Below are positions 52,112-61,368 of a DNA stretch of 64,000 bases, one piece after another. Source of the DNA: Rhizobium terrae (lineage in GTDB: Bacteria > Pseudomonadota > Alphaproteobacteria > Rhizobiales > Rhizobiaceae); assembly GCF_003425685.1 (NCBI RefSeq), contig NZ_QJKM01000023.1, forward strand, positions 1 through 64,000, given 5' to 3'. Position 1 is the first letter of the stretch, and the number at the start of each line of letters is the position of its first letter. The position numbers and the translations under genes were made by a program. Below the pieces are notes generated by a model. The model saw nothing but the letters and a program-made list of their open reading frames with translations. It ran no database searches and was not told the origin of the DNA.

Positions 52112-53902
52112 TTAAATGGCCGGGGTGGGTTGCTGACTGTCCTCGGCGTCCGCCCAGGAGATAGGCACGCTGTGTTTTTCGTCTTGCCTCGGAAGGGTGA
52201 TCGTGAATATGGCCCCTTTGCCAGGTCTTGAATTGACAGCGATTGTTCCGCCGTGATTCTCGATGATCCGGTAACAGATGGACAGGCCCATACCGGTTCC
52301 CTTGCCAACCGCCTTGGTCGTGTAGAATGGATCGAAAATCTTGTTAAGCTGCTCTTCTGATATTCCCGGACCCGTGTCGCAAACGTCAATTTCAACTGTA
52401 TCGGATGACGTTATGCGTGTGCGCACAGTGAGTAGTCCGCGTTGCCCGGTTTCGGCCATCGCCTCAGCGGCATTGACTATGAGATTGAGGAAGACTTGGC
52501 GGAGTTGAGAAGAGGAACCCATAATGGCCGGGACACCATCGAACTCGCGTCTGACCTCGGCGACATATTTGAGCTGCGGCTTGGCGATCAGAAGCGCGCT
52601 TTCGATTCCTTCTTCCACAGAGAAGCTTTCTATAATCCCTTTATCCATTCGACTGAAGTTCTTCATCGTTCGTACAAGCGTCGCGATCTCATTCAGACCG
52701 TGCAATCCGTCATCCAAAAGCATTTCCAATTCCTCGCCACGCGGCAGACCGTCGTCCGAATCGCCTCGGCTTACATTGGAGCGAGCTTTATCCTCTTCCA
52801 GCAACCGTTCCTTGATCAGCTCGAATACCGCTTTGACGTAGGCCAGCGGCGTGTTGATTTCGTGAGTTATACCAGCAACCATCTGTCCCAAACTCGACAG
52901 TTTGGCAGACTGCATGAGCCGTTCCTCCACGTCTTCATTGGCTTGCTGTAGCATGCGGTTGTCCTCATCGAGTTTGGCGAAGCTTAACTTAAGTGCAAAC
53001 ATGAATATTATAAATACTATTAATATCATTGCGCAGATTATTACGGATAGATACCAAAACAGCGAGTATCTCTGAGCATACGTGTTTTCCATTGCGCGTA
53101 GCGCGGCTTGAACTTGTGTGGCCGCTGCGTCGGTCGGTACCGAAGTCAATGCCAGCATCAACTCATTTCCTTTCTGCCGCTCCCTGATGGTGACCTCAAG
53201 CTGAGCGAGGAACCGTTCGATCGACCCCACCAACTCTGGCTGGAGGAATTGCGCCTGGTCCCTGACGGTAGCGATCCGCTCCTGCACGGAGTTGCGCAAT
53301 AAAGGTGTTGGCGACGTCATAAAGCTCATCATTCCCGCCACCACTTCGGTGATCAGGTCGGACATCCTTTTGGTTGTGGTCGCCATCGGCTGCATGACTG
53401 CCGGCTGTTCAAAGGTCTCCGCGATTGCATCTGGCAAAACACTCACCGCGTTGCGCAACATCGCATAGCTGGCTTTTACCTGTTCCGTCAGCCAGCTCTT
53501 GCGGTCCACTGCCTCAAGATAGACTTGGAGATCTGTCTGCAGCGGCGCAAAAGCCGGATTGGCTGCGATAGTCGTTCGCAGCCTCGATAGACTGAGCTGA
53601 ATGTTGCGCGTCCCGTTGGCGACGGCATCGTAATTGGCTACGATACCAAGCTGCAGCGACAGCACCTCCGTGTCCCATTGCGCCTCAAGGCTGCGTATAG
53701 CGTCAAACTGCTGCTGTAGTGCCGGCAGCGAGTTGTCGGGCGAGCGCATCACCCATACTACGCCCCCCAGGCCGGCGGACAGGAGCGCAATCAAGCTGAC
53801 GCAGGCAATCCTGAACCCCTTCGATGCGGTAAAGTCCTTGATCGTGTCCTTGTCCAAGATCGTTCTCTTTTCATCTTCGCTGGAACGAGAATTGCGCGGC
53901 AT
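52112..53902 (-). CDS. DAHL-type sensor histidine kinase
   Basis: Membrane kinase of 596 residues. TM1 lies near 32-52 (IACVSLIALLSAGLGGVVWV). The periplasmic helical domain of about 230 residues carries SLEAQWDTEVLSLQLGIVAN, which resembles the DAHL hallmark seen in VirA. TM2 is ICAMILIVFIIFMFALKL. The kinase core has the H-box LGQMVAGITHEINTPLAYVK, N-box FLNLIVNAAEAMAETGQ, CDTGPGISEEQLNKIFDPFY and GTGMGLSICYRII. There is no receiver at its end. It starts 9 bases after the peroxidase gene, mirroring the peroxidase-kinase spacing of the virA operon. Confidence 0.85.
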   Translation of the reverse strand: MPRNSRSSEDEKRTILDKDTIKDFTASKGFRIACVSLIALLSAGLGGVVWVMRSPDNSLPALQQQFDAIRSLEAQWDTEVLSLQLGIVANYDAVANGTRNIQLSLSRLRTTIAANPAFAPLQTDLQVYLEAVDRKSWLTEQVKASYAMLRNAVSVLPDAIAETFEQPAVMQPMATTTKRMSDLITEVVAGMMSFMTSPTPLLRNSVQERIATVRDQAQFLQPELVGSIERFLAQLEVTIRERQKGNELMLALTSVPTDAAATQVQAALRAMENTYAQRYSLFWYLSVIICAMILIVFIIFMFALKLSFAKLDEDNRMLQQANEDVEERLMQSAKLSSLGQMVAGITHEINTPLAYVKAVFELIKERLLEEDKARSNVSRGDSDDGLPRGEELEMLLDDGLHGLNEIATLVRTMKNFSRMDKGIIESFSVEEGIESALLIAKPQLKYVAEVRREFDGVPAIMGSSSQLRQVFLNLIVNAAEAMAETGQRGLLTVRTRITSSDTVEIDVCDTGPGISEEQLNKIFDPFYTTKAVGKGTGMGLSICYRIIENHGGTIAVNSRPGKGAIFTITLPRQDEKHSVPISWADAEDSQQPTPAI

Positions 53903-53911
53903 GATCCGCCC

Positions 53912-54883
53912 TCACAGGTCGTCGAGAGAGACCCCCTGATATTCACCTGTCAGCGATCTCAGGAAAGCCTCAAGTCGTGCCGCGTCCAAATCCGTGATGT
54001 GTCGACCGAGCTGATTGCTGGCCATGATGTCGATAGCCTTTCGCAAGGTCGTTGCGGATCCGTCGTGAAAATAGGGGGCGGTATGCGCGACATTGCGCAA
54101 CGACGGGACACGGAATACGGGCCGGTCGTCAGAAATTCCAGTTTTCGTGGCTGAGCCCGGCGTTTCGCTGCCCTTGGCCGCGGCTTTTGTTTTTCCAAAT
54201 ATTCCAAAGACTTGCAGCATGTTTCCACCCACATTGACGCCCTGGTGGCAGGAAACGCAGCCATAGTTCTTGAATAACTCAAATCCTTGTTTCGCATCTT
54301 CGCCGATAGCGGCTTGATCACCCCGCAGATAGCGATCAAACGGGGCATTGGGCGTATTGAGCGATTGTTCATAGGCTACAATCACGTCAATCACGTTTTG
54401 AGGATTGAGCCCATCTTTGAATACGGCCGCGAACTCATCCATTAGCCCCGTGTCTCTGCTCAGAATTGCGATCACGTCCTCCCATTTGGCTCCCATCGTC
54501 GTTCTGCTCTCAATCACGCCACGGGTATGATCCTCGAGTGTCCAGAGGCGCCCGCTCCATGTGAATCTGGAGTTGAGCCCCACGTTGAACAAGGAAGGCG
54601 TGTTAACGACGCCGGGGTATCCGGGAAGACCGCGCGAAACGGGTAGACGGTCCGTTAGCCCGCTGTTGAGAAAGTGACAACTAGCGCAAGACACTCCGTT
54701 TCCGCCGGATAGTCGGCTGTCGTTGAACATGCTTCGCCCCAAGGCGACTTTCTGCGGATCCAGGTTCGTATTCAGCGGAACCGGCTCGATGGCGTTTCCA
54801 AGGCCGAAATCCGCGGCAAGCGCCATCGGCGATAACAGCGTCATCAAAAGGAAAACGAATAGAACTCTTCCGCCTCGCCGCAT
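53912..54883 (-). CDS. di-haem cytochrome c peroxidase-like protein (second copy)
   Basis: Periplasmic di-haem protein paralogous to the one at 25707. I chose the ATG at 54883 (MRRGGRVLFVFLLMTLLSPM) because it begins a signal peptide; the frame is open to 55057. Haem sites are VSCASCHFLNSGLTDRLP and YGCVSCHQGVNVGGNM. Shared strings with the other copy are TPNAPFDRYLRGD, FRVPSLRNVAHTAPYFHDGS and a Met before QLGR (DIMASNQLGRH). An Ala/Lys-rich insertion (KTKAAAKGSETPGS) is specific to this copy. It heads a leftward operon with the DAHL kinase and twin-receiver regulator. Confidence 0.87.
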   Translation of the reverse strand: MRRGGRVLFVFLLMTLLSPMALAADFGLGNAIEPVPLNTNLDPQKVALGRSMFNDSRLSGGNGVSCASCHFLNSGLTDRLPVSRGLPGYPGVVNTPSLFNVGLNSRFTWSGRLWTLEDHTRGVIESRTTMGAKWEDVIAILSRDTGLMDEFAAVFKDGLNPQNVIDVIVAYEQSLNTPNAPFDRYLRGDQAAIGEDAKQGFELFKNYGCVSCHQGVNVGGNMLQVFGIFGKTKAAAKGSETPGSATKTGISDDRPVFRVPSLRNVAHTAPYFHDGSATTLRKAIDIMASNQLGRHITDLDAARLEAFLRSLTGEYQGVSLDDL

Positions 54884-55229
54884 GGTATGGCCGATGTTGT
54901 GAACACATGTCGCCATCCGACTGTCGGTCAGACCTATCAACGCCTGGCATGGACACGCGCTGTATATATCCACTGTCATCGTGGTTTCGTTCCCTATGCC
55001 CATGCTACTGTGCTTACGGCCAATGTGGCACGAGATCGGGCTGTGGTCATCATGCATTATTGCTATGCCGTTATAACGGAAACGACGGTTTGCACCCTCG
55101 TTTCCGTTCGTATTCTAGCGCCACCGGTCGGAGCGTCCAGCGTGCAATCACCGGCAGACGGATACCGCTATCTAGAGCCGACTGCTAAATCCTGGGCCGC
55201 CGACGATAGCGGCCCCACTAGGAGTTCCC

Positions 55230-58172
55230 ATGCTTTCAAGGGTCTCGGAACGCAAGATGCTGAGTGTGAGGGCGCTTCTCCTCATCGCTTGGCTGACGTT
55301 GATAGCATCGCTTTTTTGGGACCCGTATTCGGCCTCGCTGACACGTCCAGACAATCTGTTGAGTCCGTTCCGGATCATGGATAGCGTTGTTATGGTGCAG
55401 GAACAGGCCTTGACCGCAACGCCGTATTCGCTGGGCGCGCGTATCTTCTGGACAATGGTGGTGCCACTCGTGCCACTTTTCCTCATGGTATTCGGTCACG
55501 AGGCGTGGCGGCGGATCTGCCCTTTGTCACTTGCGTCGCAGATACCAGGATACATGGGTTTGAGGCGTTATCGCAGCAAGTTGGAACGGCGCACTGGCCT
55601 GATCACTCGCAAAGTAGCCCTCATCAGCCCCACAGGCTGGTTGGCCCGGCACAATTGGTATGTACAGTTCAGCATGCTGTTCACTGGCGTTACCGTTCGG
55701 CTGTTGATCATTAATACCGACCGGCATGCGCTTGGGATCGCACTTCTGAGCGTCATTTGCATGGCGATGATGACGGGCTTGCTGTGGGGCGGCAAGACCT
55801 GGTGCAACTATTTTTGCCCCGCAAACGTGGTTCAGAAGATTTATACCGAACCGGGCGGCCTTCTGGAAAGCACACCGCATTTTTCGCGTCCCGCAGTTCC
55901 TCAGTCGATGTGCCGCAAGCCATCGCCCAAAGGTGATGTCAGCGCCTGCGTCGCTTGCACGGCCAACTGCGGCGACATCGATCTTCAAAGATCTTATTGG
56001 AACGCAATCCTCGAACCCCAACGACGTAATGTCTACTACATGTTTCTCGGTCTGATCCTCGGATTTTACGGGTATTATTATATCTACGCGGGCAACTGGA
56101 ACTATTATTTCTCGGGCATCTGGACCCACGAGGACGGCATCACGCAGAAACTGTTGGACCAAGGTGTTCATCTTTTGGGAGGCCTGTTCGTCATTCCGAA
56201 GATCATCGCCGCCCCTCTCGTCCTCGCGCTGTTTTGCGCGTTTGGGCTGGCCGTCGGCCGCTCGCTGGAGGCGGTATACCGTCGCCTCCGCGCTCATCAG
56301 GATGGTATGTCCGAGCAAGTCGTCGTCCATCACTGCTTAAGTGTCAGCGCATGGGCTTCCATCAACGCGTTCTATCTTTTCGGTGGACGTCCGAACATCA
56401 TGCTCATGCCGGCTCTTGGCGAGCGGCTCATAGATATCTTGATCGTCTCGTTGACAACGCTGTGGTTGCGTAAAGCCCTGCAGCAGAGCCCGACGCGCTA
56501 CCAGCATGAAAGCATGGCGTCAAACCTCCTGGCTGAACTGGAGAAGCTCAAGGTGAATGTCAGTCAATTTCTCGATGGCCGTAAGCTCGAAAGCCTGAAG
56601 CCGGATGAGATGTATCTGCTGACCAAGGTTCTGCCTGGATTCTCAAAGCAGCAAAAACTCGACGCCTACCGGAAAATTCTCGACGAAGCTGTCAGTCGTG
56701 GAAGCACGGCCAGCCAAGCCTCCTTTAAAGTTCTGCAGGACTTCCGGTCACAGATGAACGTCACGGAAGAGGAGCACATGGCACTGCTCGAGGAGTTGGG
56801 CCTGGCGCACATCGCTGAGGTCGATACGGCCGACATCAGCGAAGAGGAGAAGGCGGAATCGCTCAACCATTATCGTGGCATTATCAATAACCTAGTAGCT
56901 GATCGAATACAGAGCGGCATGTCCATCCAAGATATTTTGGTGGAGTCCAATTTTCAGTCGACGGTCAACGTCCTGAGGCAGAGCTTGCAGATCAGTGACG
57001 CGGCTCATGAACTCGTCGTCGCCGAGTTTTTATCACCTCATGGGATAGTCAGCATCAAGATGGAGGAAGTGCTGGAAAGGCTCGTGTGCCAGAAATCAGT
57101 TCGGCTGTGCATAGAAGCAGCAAGGATTTCCGATTCACTTGGTCTCGCTTTGCAGGAGCTACTGCAGGAAAGCATGGAGGCCCATGAGCAGGCCATTCGG
57201 ATCGAAGCCCTGCTAATCCTACGCAATTTCAGTCCGGAGTCCCATGCCAAACTCCTTGCCGAGGACCTCGCATCGCTTTGCGAGCGGGATCTGGATCCCA
57301 TCATGCGCCGGTCGCTTCCTTCCAATCCTGCCATGCGCTGGCGCAATGTGCTGCATCCTGACATTGTTGCCATTCTCCTGGGCCGTTCGACTGTGGCCGA
57401 TGGTCAAGACAGCCCGGCCGCCGTACGACGGACGAACCGCAAGGTGCTTTTGGACAGTGCCAACACGGAGACCAGCCTCATGCAGTTGATGGTGTTTGAT
57501 GATCACTTGATCCGGGCAATCGGCCTGATGCTCTTTGGCTACATCGATACGGACATCGCCCGGGACACTGCCCGCATGATGATCGAGGATCTGTCGGATG
57601 CAGATCATCCCTTACTGTCGGACGTCGTTAAATTCATGGCTGCCCTCCCTGTTGTAGAGGACGGCAGGACGGGCAGGACAATGCTACGGGCGGCTATCCA
57701 GACTTCCGAGGAAACAGATAAGAACAGCCGGTTTGAGGTCCATCCCGTTATAAAGCTGGCTATGTTGGCTTGTAGCGACATGCTGCGCCATCTGCCGCTT
57801 TCAACGCTCGCGGACATTGCCTACCAGTCGCGGGTAGAGCGTTATGAACGTGACGCGAGACTTGAAGCTGCCTCCCCCCTGAAGTGGAATTTCCTGGTCT
57901 ATCGAGGTGAAGTGTGTCTTTTCGACCCGGCTACCATGAAGTTCTTGCCGCAAGTCGTATTCGGTCCAGGCGACATCGTTGGCGTGGATCTTGCCGGCCG
58001 AAGCTCAGCGTTGACGCCAAAGATCGCCAGCGACTTTGCGATCGTGTTGCAGGTTCCGCACAGGCCGGATGTCGCCGCGCTTATCAGCAGCCTCGATATT
58101 GTCGAACCAGGCAAACGAGATCCGGCCACGGATGAAGATCACCGGTATGTCACGGAACGCGCGGACGCGTAG
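55230..58172 (+). CDS. polyferredoxin-type membrane protein with large cytoplasmic helical domain
   Basis: 980 residues, start supported by AGGAG ahead of the ATG. The first 410 residues contain several membrane segments and NapH/NosR-like iron-sulfur motifs: WRRICPLSLASQIPG, GKTWCNYFCPANVVQKIYTE and SACVACTANCGDIDLQRSYW. Residues 420-860 are helical and repeat-like. The end holds YRGEVCLFDPATMKFLPQVV then FGPGDIVGVDLAG, which recalls a cyclic-nucleotide-binding beta-roll. It probably passes electrons across the inner membrane, plausibly to the divergently encoded peroxidase. The combination is unfamiliar to me; function is inferred. Confidence 0.7.
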   Translation: MLSRVSERKMLSVRALLLIAWLTLIASLFWDPYSASLTRPDNLLSPFRIMDSVVMVQEQALTATPYSLGARIFWTMVVPLVPLFLMVFGHEAWRRICPLSLASQIPGYMGLRRYRSKLERRTGLITRKVALISPTGWLARHNWYVQFSMLFTGVTVRLLIINTDRHALGIALLSVICMAMMTGLLWGGKTWCNYFCPANVVQKIYTEPGGLLESTPHFSRPAVPQSMCRKPSPKGDVSACVACTANCGDIDLQRSYWNAILEPQRRNVYYMFLGLILGFYGYYYIYAGNWNYYFSGIWTHEDGITQKLLDQGVHLLGGLFVIPKIIAAPLVLALFCAFGLAVGRSLEAVYRRLRAHQDGMSEQVVVHHCLSVSAWASINAFYLFGGRPNIMLMPALGERLIDILIVSLTTLWLRKALQQSPTRYQHESMASNLLAELEKLKVNVSQFLDGRKLESLKPDEMYLLTKVLPGFSKQQKLDAYRKILDEAVSRGSTASQASFKVLQDFRSQMNVTEEEHMALLEELGLAHIAEVDTADISEEEKAESLNHYRGIINNLVADRIQSGMSIQDILVESNFQSTVNVLRQSLQISDAAHELVVAEFLSPHGIVSIKMEEVLERLVCQKSVRLCIEAARISDSLGLALQELLQESMEAHEQAIRIEALLILRNFSPESHAKLLAEDLASLCERDLDPIMRRSLPSNPAMRWRNVLHPDIVAILLGRSTVADGQDSPAAVRRTNRKVLLDSANTETSLMQLMVFDDHLIRAIGLMLFGYIDTDIARDTARMMIEDLSDADHPLLSDVVKFMAALPVVEDGRTGRTMLRAAIQTSEETDKNSRFEVHPVIKLAMLACSDMLRHLPLSTLADIAYQSRVERYERDARLEAASPLKWNFLVYRGEVCLFDPATMKFLPQVVFGPGDIVGVDLAGRSSALTPKIASDFAIVLQVPHRPDVAALISSLDIVEPGKRDPATDEDHRYVTERADA

Positions 58173-58219
58173 CACTTGACCCAACCAAGTCGGCATAGAG
58201 ATGCGCCTAGAGTTTTCAG

Positions 58220-60079
58220 ATGAATGTCAACGTCCAGATCGACCCCGCGTATCCGGCTTCCGACATTGCTCGCGTCGCGTTCTCGATGTTTGTTCATATT
58301 GCTGATTTCGATAAGAATATCACGGCCCAGGACGTTCGGCGCTTTCAGGCGATACTGCGGGACAATGCCTGGGCCGACAACGATTTTCGTAACTGCTTGC
58401 GGGTCTTGCAGCAGGATTATTCGACCTTTTGGACGAGTTACGAGGACGGCGTCCTTCTTGTGGACGCGGATTCAATCGCGACGGAATTGAACCGAATCCA
58501 ATGCGGTATCGAAGCTGAAGCGGCATCGAAATTGCGGCTTTCGCTGGCCCGGTTTATCGAAAAGCTGGACGGAAGCGCCTATGGTGTCAAAGTAATGCAG
58601 GGCGACCAACGTGGCAGACTGCAGGCGCGAAAGGAGCTTGTTGCAATCCTCGACGAGGCGGGAAAACAAAGCGCAAGGCCGGCCCCAGCTCTTATGGACA
58701 TGCCGTCCGTGTTTCCCGTACTTCACGTACCGTCGGTGCCAGACCCCCCCGCCATTGCGGACCTTTGGCCGGCAGCCACGATTTCTCCAGGCCAGGCACC
58801 TGTCTGGGGTGGCGGAAAAACCAAGGTTCGCTGCGTGTCTGTGGCCTGGGAAACCCAGGACACCAAAACATACAGTTTTGTGGCCGATCCACAGGTTCTG
58901 TTCCATTACAAGCCCGGCCAGTTCATTACCATCGAAATACCCCTGGGCGGCAACGTTCTAAGGCGCAGCTATACGATTTCGTCCTCGCCCTCGCGGCCCT
59001 ATACGCTGTCGATCACGGTGAAGAAGGTGCCGATGGGTTGGGTGTCGAACTGGTTATTCGACAATATGGTTGAAGGGTTCGAATGCGCGGTCACCGGTCC
59101 CGCAGGCAAGTTCACCTGCCACGATCATCCTTCGTCAAAGCTGCTTTTTCTCGCCGCGGGAAGCGGGATCACGCCATTAATGTCGATGTTGCGCTGGCTA
59201 GCCGATACTTGTTCGGCCACTGACATCGTTTTCATCAATAACGTCAGGACGCCTGACGACATCATCTTTCATCAAGAGCTGCTGCATATGAGCACGAGGC
59301 TTGCTGGAAAAATGCGGCTGGCGATTGTTCCGAGTTCAGTTTCACCGTCACGCCCCTGGCATGGCCCGGTCGGTTCAGTTAGTGAGAATCTCATCCAGAC
59401 CTATGCCCCCGACTTCATCGAACGGGAGACCTTCGTTTGCGGCCCGCCTGGCTACATGGCCGCCGTCAAATCGATGCTCGCCGGCATGGGATTGCCAATG
59501 AGTCAATATCACGACGAAAGTTTCGGGGGCGCATCCGCGGCGGCGAGCCCGGCGGCCTCAACCCCTTCGCCCCCCGCGCCATTGGTGGCCACGCAAAGCG
59601 CATTTCGGGATCAGCCGGGCAGGTTGGGTTCGGCTCCTTCGCTCCTGTCATTCAAAAACGCGGTCATTGCGACAGGAACGGCATCAACCAACGCGCCGAC
59701 GTCGCGGCAGCTCAATTTAGCTCAACAGCCTCCACGGTCGGGGTCGTGTCCTGCCGACCCCGCTGCGTCTCGCGCCGCTCCAGCGCGATCTCCTTCGGGC
59801 CCCCTCGATACCACCAGGACGGCCAACGTATCCATCCAAGGAAGCAACGATCGCTTCCTCGTGCGGTCGGGGCAAACAATTCTTGAAGCGGCCGATGCCG
59901 CCGGCGTATCTTTAGCTCATTCCTGTAGGGCAGGCGTCTGCGGCGCGTGTAAGATCCGGAAGATGTCGGGCCGCGTAGAGATGGCCGAACAAGGCATCCT
60001 CTCGCAGGCAGATATGGATGCCGGGTTCGTTCTAACCTGCATAGGCAGGCCCATTGGAGATGTTATCCTTGCTCTATAG
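58220..60079 (+). CDS. fusion of TerB-like helical domain, FNR-type reductase and 2Fe-2S ferredoxin
   Basis: 619 residues in three parts. Residues 1-150 are helical with an acidic start (ARVAFSMFVHIADFDKNITA), like TerB-type domains. Residues 200-430 are a ferredoxin-NADP reductase module: FAD motif RRSYTISSSPSRPYTLSITV, and NAD-side strings LFLAAGSGITPLMSMLRWL and ETFVCGPPGYMAAVKSML. A linker of about 90 Pro/Ala/Ser-rich residues follows. Residues 545-619 are a plant-type 2Fe-2S ferredoxin with SCRAGVCGACKIRKM and a later Cys (FVLTCIGRP). It lies 47 bases after the polyferredoxin gene and would feed NAD(P)H electrons into it. The start lacks a clear ribosome binding site. Confidence 0.8.
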   Translation: MNVNVQIDPAYPASDIARVAFSMFVHIADFDKNITAQDVRRFQAILRDNAWADNDFRNCLRVLQQDYSTFWTSYEDGVLLVDADSIATELNRIQCGIEAEAASKLRLSLARFIEKLDGSAYGVKVMQGDQRGRLQARKELVAILDEAGKQSARPAPALMDMPSVFPVLHVPSVPDPPAIADLWPAATISPGQAPVWGGGKTKVRCVSVAWETQDTKTYSFVADPQVLFHYKPGQFITIEIPLGGNVLRRSYTISSSPSRPYTLSITVKKVPMGWVSNWLFDNMVEGFECAVTGPAGKFTCHDHPSSKLLFLAAGSGITPLMSMLRWLADTCSATDIVFINNVRTPDDIIFHQELLHMSTRLAGKMRLAIVPSSVSPSRPWHGPVGSVSENLIQTYAPDFIERETFVCGPPGYMAAVKSMLAGMGLPMSQYHDESFGGASAAASPAASTPSPPAPLVATQSAFRDQPGRLGSAPSLLSFKNAVIATGTASTNAPTSRQLNLAQQPPRSGSCPADPAASRAAPARSPSGPLDTTRTANVSIQGSNDRFLVRSGQTILEAADAAGVSLAHSCRAGVCGACKIRKMSGRVEMAEQGILSQADMDAGFVLTCIGRPIGDVILAL

Positions 60080-60354
60080 ACCCGCCATCCCAGGCATAGT
60101 TCATCTCCACGGTTGCCTAATTCACCCACATTATTCGTCGGTCAAAACTGGTTACGAAATCACGAGGTCATCACGTTAGACGGAAGAACTATTGTAATCA
60201 AATGGCAATAAGATATCTTATCAGAATAATTTATATATTATGCAATTTTAGTAAAATCTAATTCAATTTATAGGTTATGCGACAATTATCTAGCGCATAA
60301 GGTGCGCTGAATCGGAGGTGTTCAGCTACCGGAAGGCCTGGAGGGGGATTCTAA
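60080..60354. other. AT-rich promoter region of the LysR genes
   Basis: About 275 bases, very AT-rich from 60190 to 60290, with no gene. It should hold the promoter for the two LysR genes; AGGCCTGGAGGGGG just before 60355 is the ribosome binding site. I could not recognise a nod-box-type repeat. Confidence 0.4.
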
Positions 60355-61362
60355 ATGGCCCGACAAGACGGTTTGGATGTGGTTCCCGGTTTGGACTCAG
60401 TGGAATCCAGAATTAGCGAAGGGAAGCTGGCTGGGATTGATCTCAATCTGCTGGTTGTTCTTGAGGCTCTTCTGCAATGCCGCAACGTCACCCACGCGGC
60501 GCGAAAGCTTGGTCAAACCCAGCCAGCGGTCAGCCGGGCTCTCGCGAAATTGCGGGAATTGCTCAGAGACGATTTATTGGTGCGCAGTTCCACTGGTCTG
60601 AAGCTTACCAGCCGCGGAGAGCAGCTTCTTCAAACCGTGCCGGCTACGCTGGCTCAAGTGAGAGAGGTGATCTCATCTCGACAGGTTGACAGGGGGATCA
60701 GGCTGAGCATCAACGCATCCTTTACGCCGGCACTGCTTCCATATCTGCTGCAATCTTCCGCCCGGGAAAACGCACCATTTAAGATCAATACCCATAAAGA
60801 TGCGAACGAAGGCGTTGCGCAATTACGGGCGCATGCGGTGGACTATTTACTTGGCACTGTCTTTGCAGATGAACACGATCTTGAAAGCGAGATAATCTTC
60901 ACCGAGGAATTCATCACGCTCGTTTCCTTCGAGCGCCATCAGTTCGGTGGTGTTCGTCCAAGCGAACACGCATTTTTGGACCTAACCCATATTCATTTGG
61001 TCGATAACGGCGTCGAAGCGTTTCCGCAGGTTGTCGACACACTCATGACCTACGGCCGCCAACGTGTCCGGTTGTTCGAGGTAAAGGACATACTGTCCGC
61101 TGCCTTGATGGTATCGGAAGGCACGCTTGCTCTTACCGTGCCGCGCTCAACAGCAGGCTGGCTAATGCGGACACTGCGCTTGTCAGCCCTTCTTCCGCCC
61201 ATGGCTATTCCGCCAAACCAGGTCTCGATGTATTGGCTGGCGGGAATGTCGGACATGGCGCGACGCCGCGTGATCGCGGATATAGGTGCTGTGGCAAGGA
61301 TGGTTGTCGCACAAGATCAGGGGCACGTCCGAGCGCTTAGGGCTATATCGGAGCGCGAGTAG
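60355..61362 (+). CDS. LysR-family regulator (NodD/NahR-like)
   Basis: 335 residues with a short extra N-terminus before the LysR HTH (GIDLNLLVVLEALLQCRNVT, HAARKLGQTQPAVSRALAKL, DDLLVRSSTGLKLTSRG). The GLDLNLL-type opening is typical of the NodD/NahR/SyrM branch. The ligand-binding part is less familiar (FTEEFITLVSFERHQFGG). A strong ribosome binding site (GGAGGGGG) precedes the ATG. A second LysR gene starts 6 bases after the stop, so the two are co-transcribed. Confidence 0.85.
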   Translation: MARQDGLDVVPGLDSVESRISEGKLAGIDLNLLVVLEALLQCRNVTHAARKLGQTQPAVSRALAKLRELLRDDLLVRSSTGLKLTSRGEQLLQTVPATLAQVREVISSRQVDRGIRLSINASFTPALLPYLLQSSARENAPFKINTHKDANEGVAQLRAHAVDYLLGTVFADEHDLESEIIFTEEFITLVSFERHQFGGVRPSEHAFLDLTHIHLVDNGVEAFPQVVDTLMTYGRQRVRLFEVKDILSAALMVSEGTLALTVPRSTAGWLMRTLRLSALLPPMAIPPNQVSMYWLAGMSDMARRRVIADIGAVARMVVAQDQGHVRALRAISERE

Positions 61363-61368
61363 ACATTA

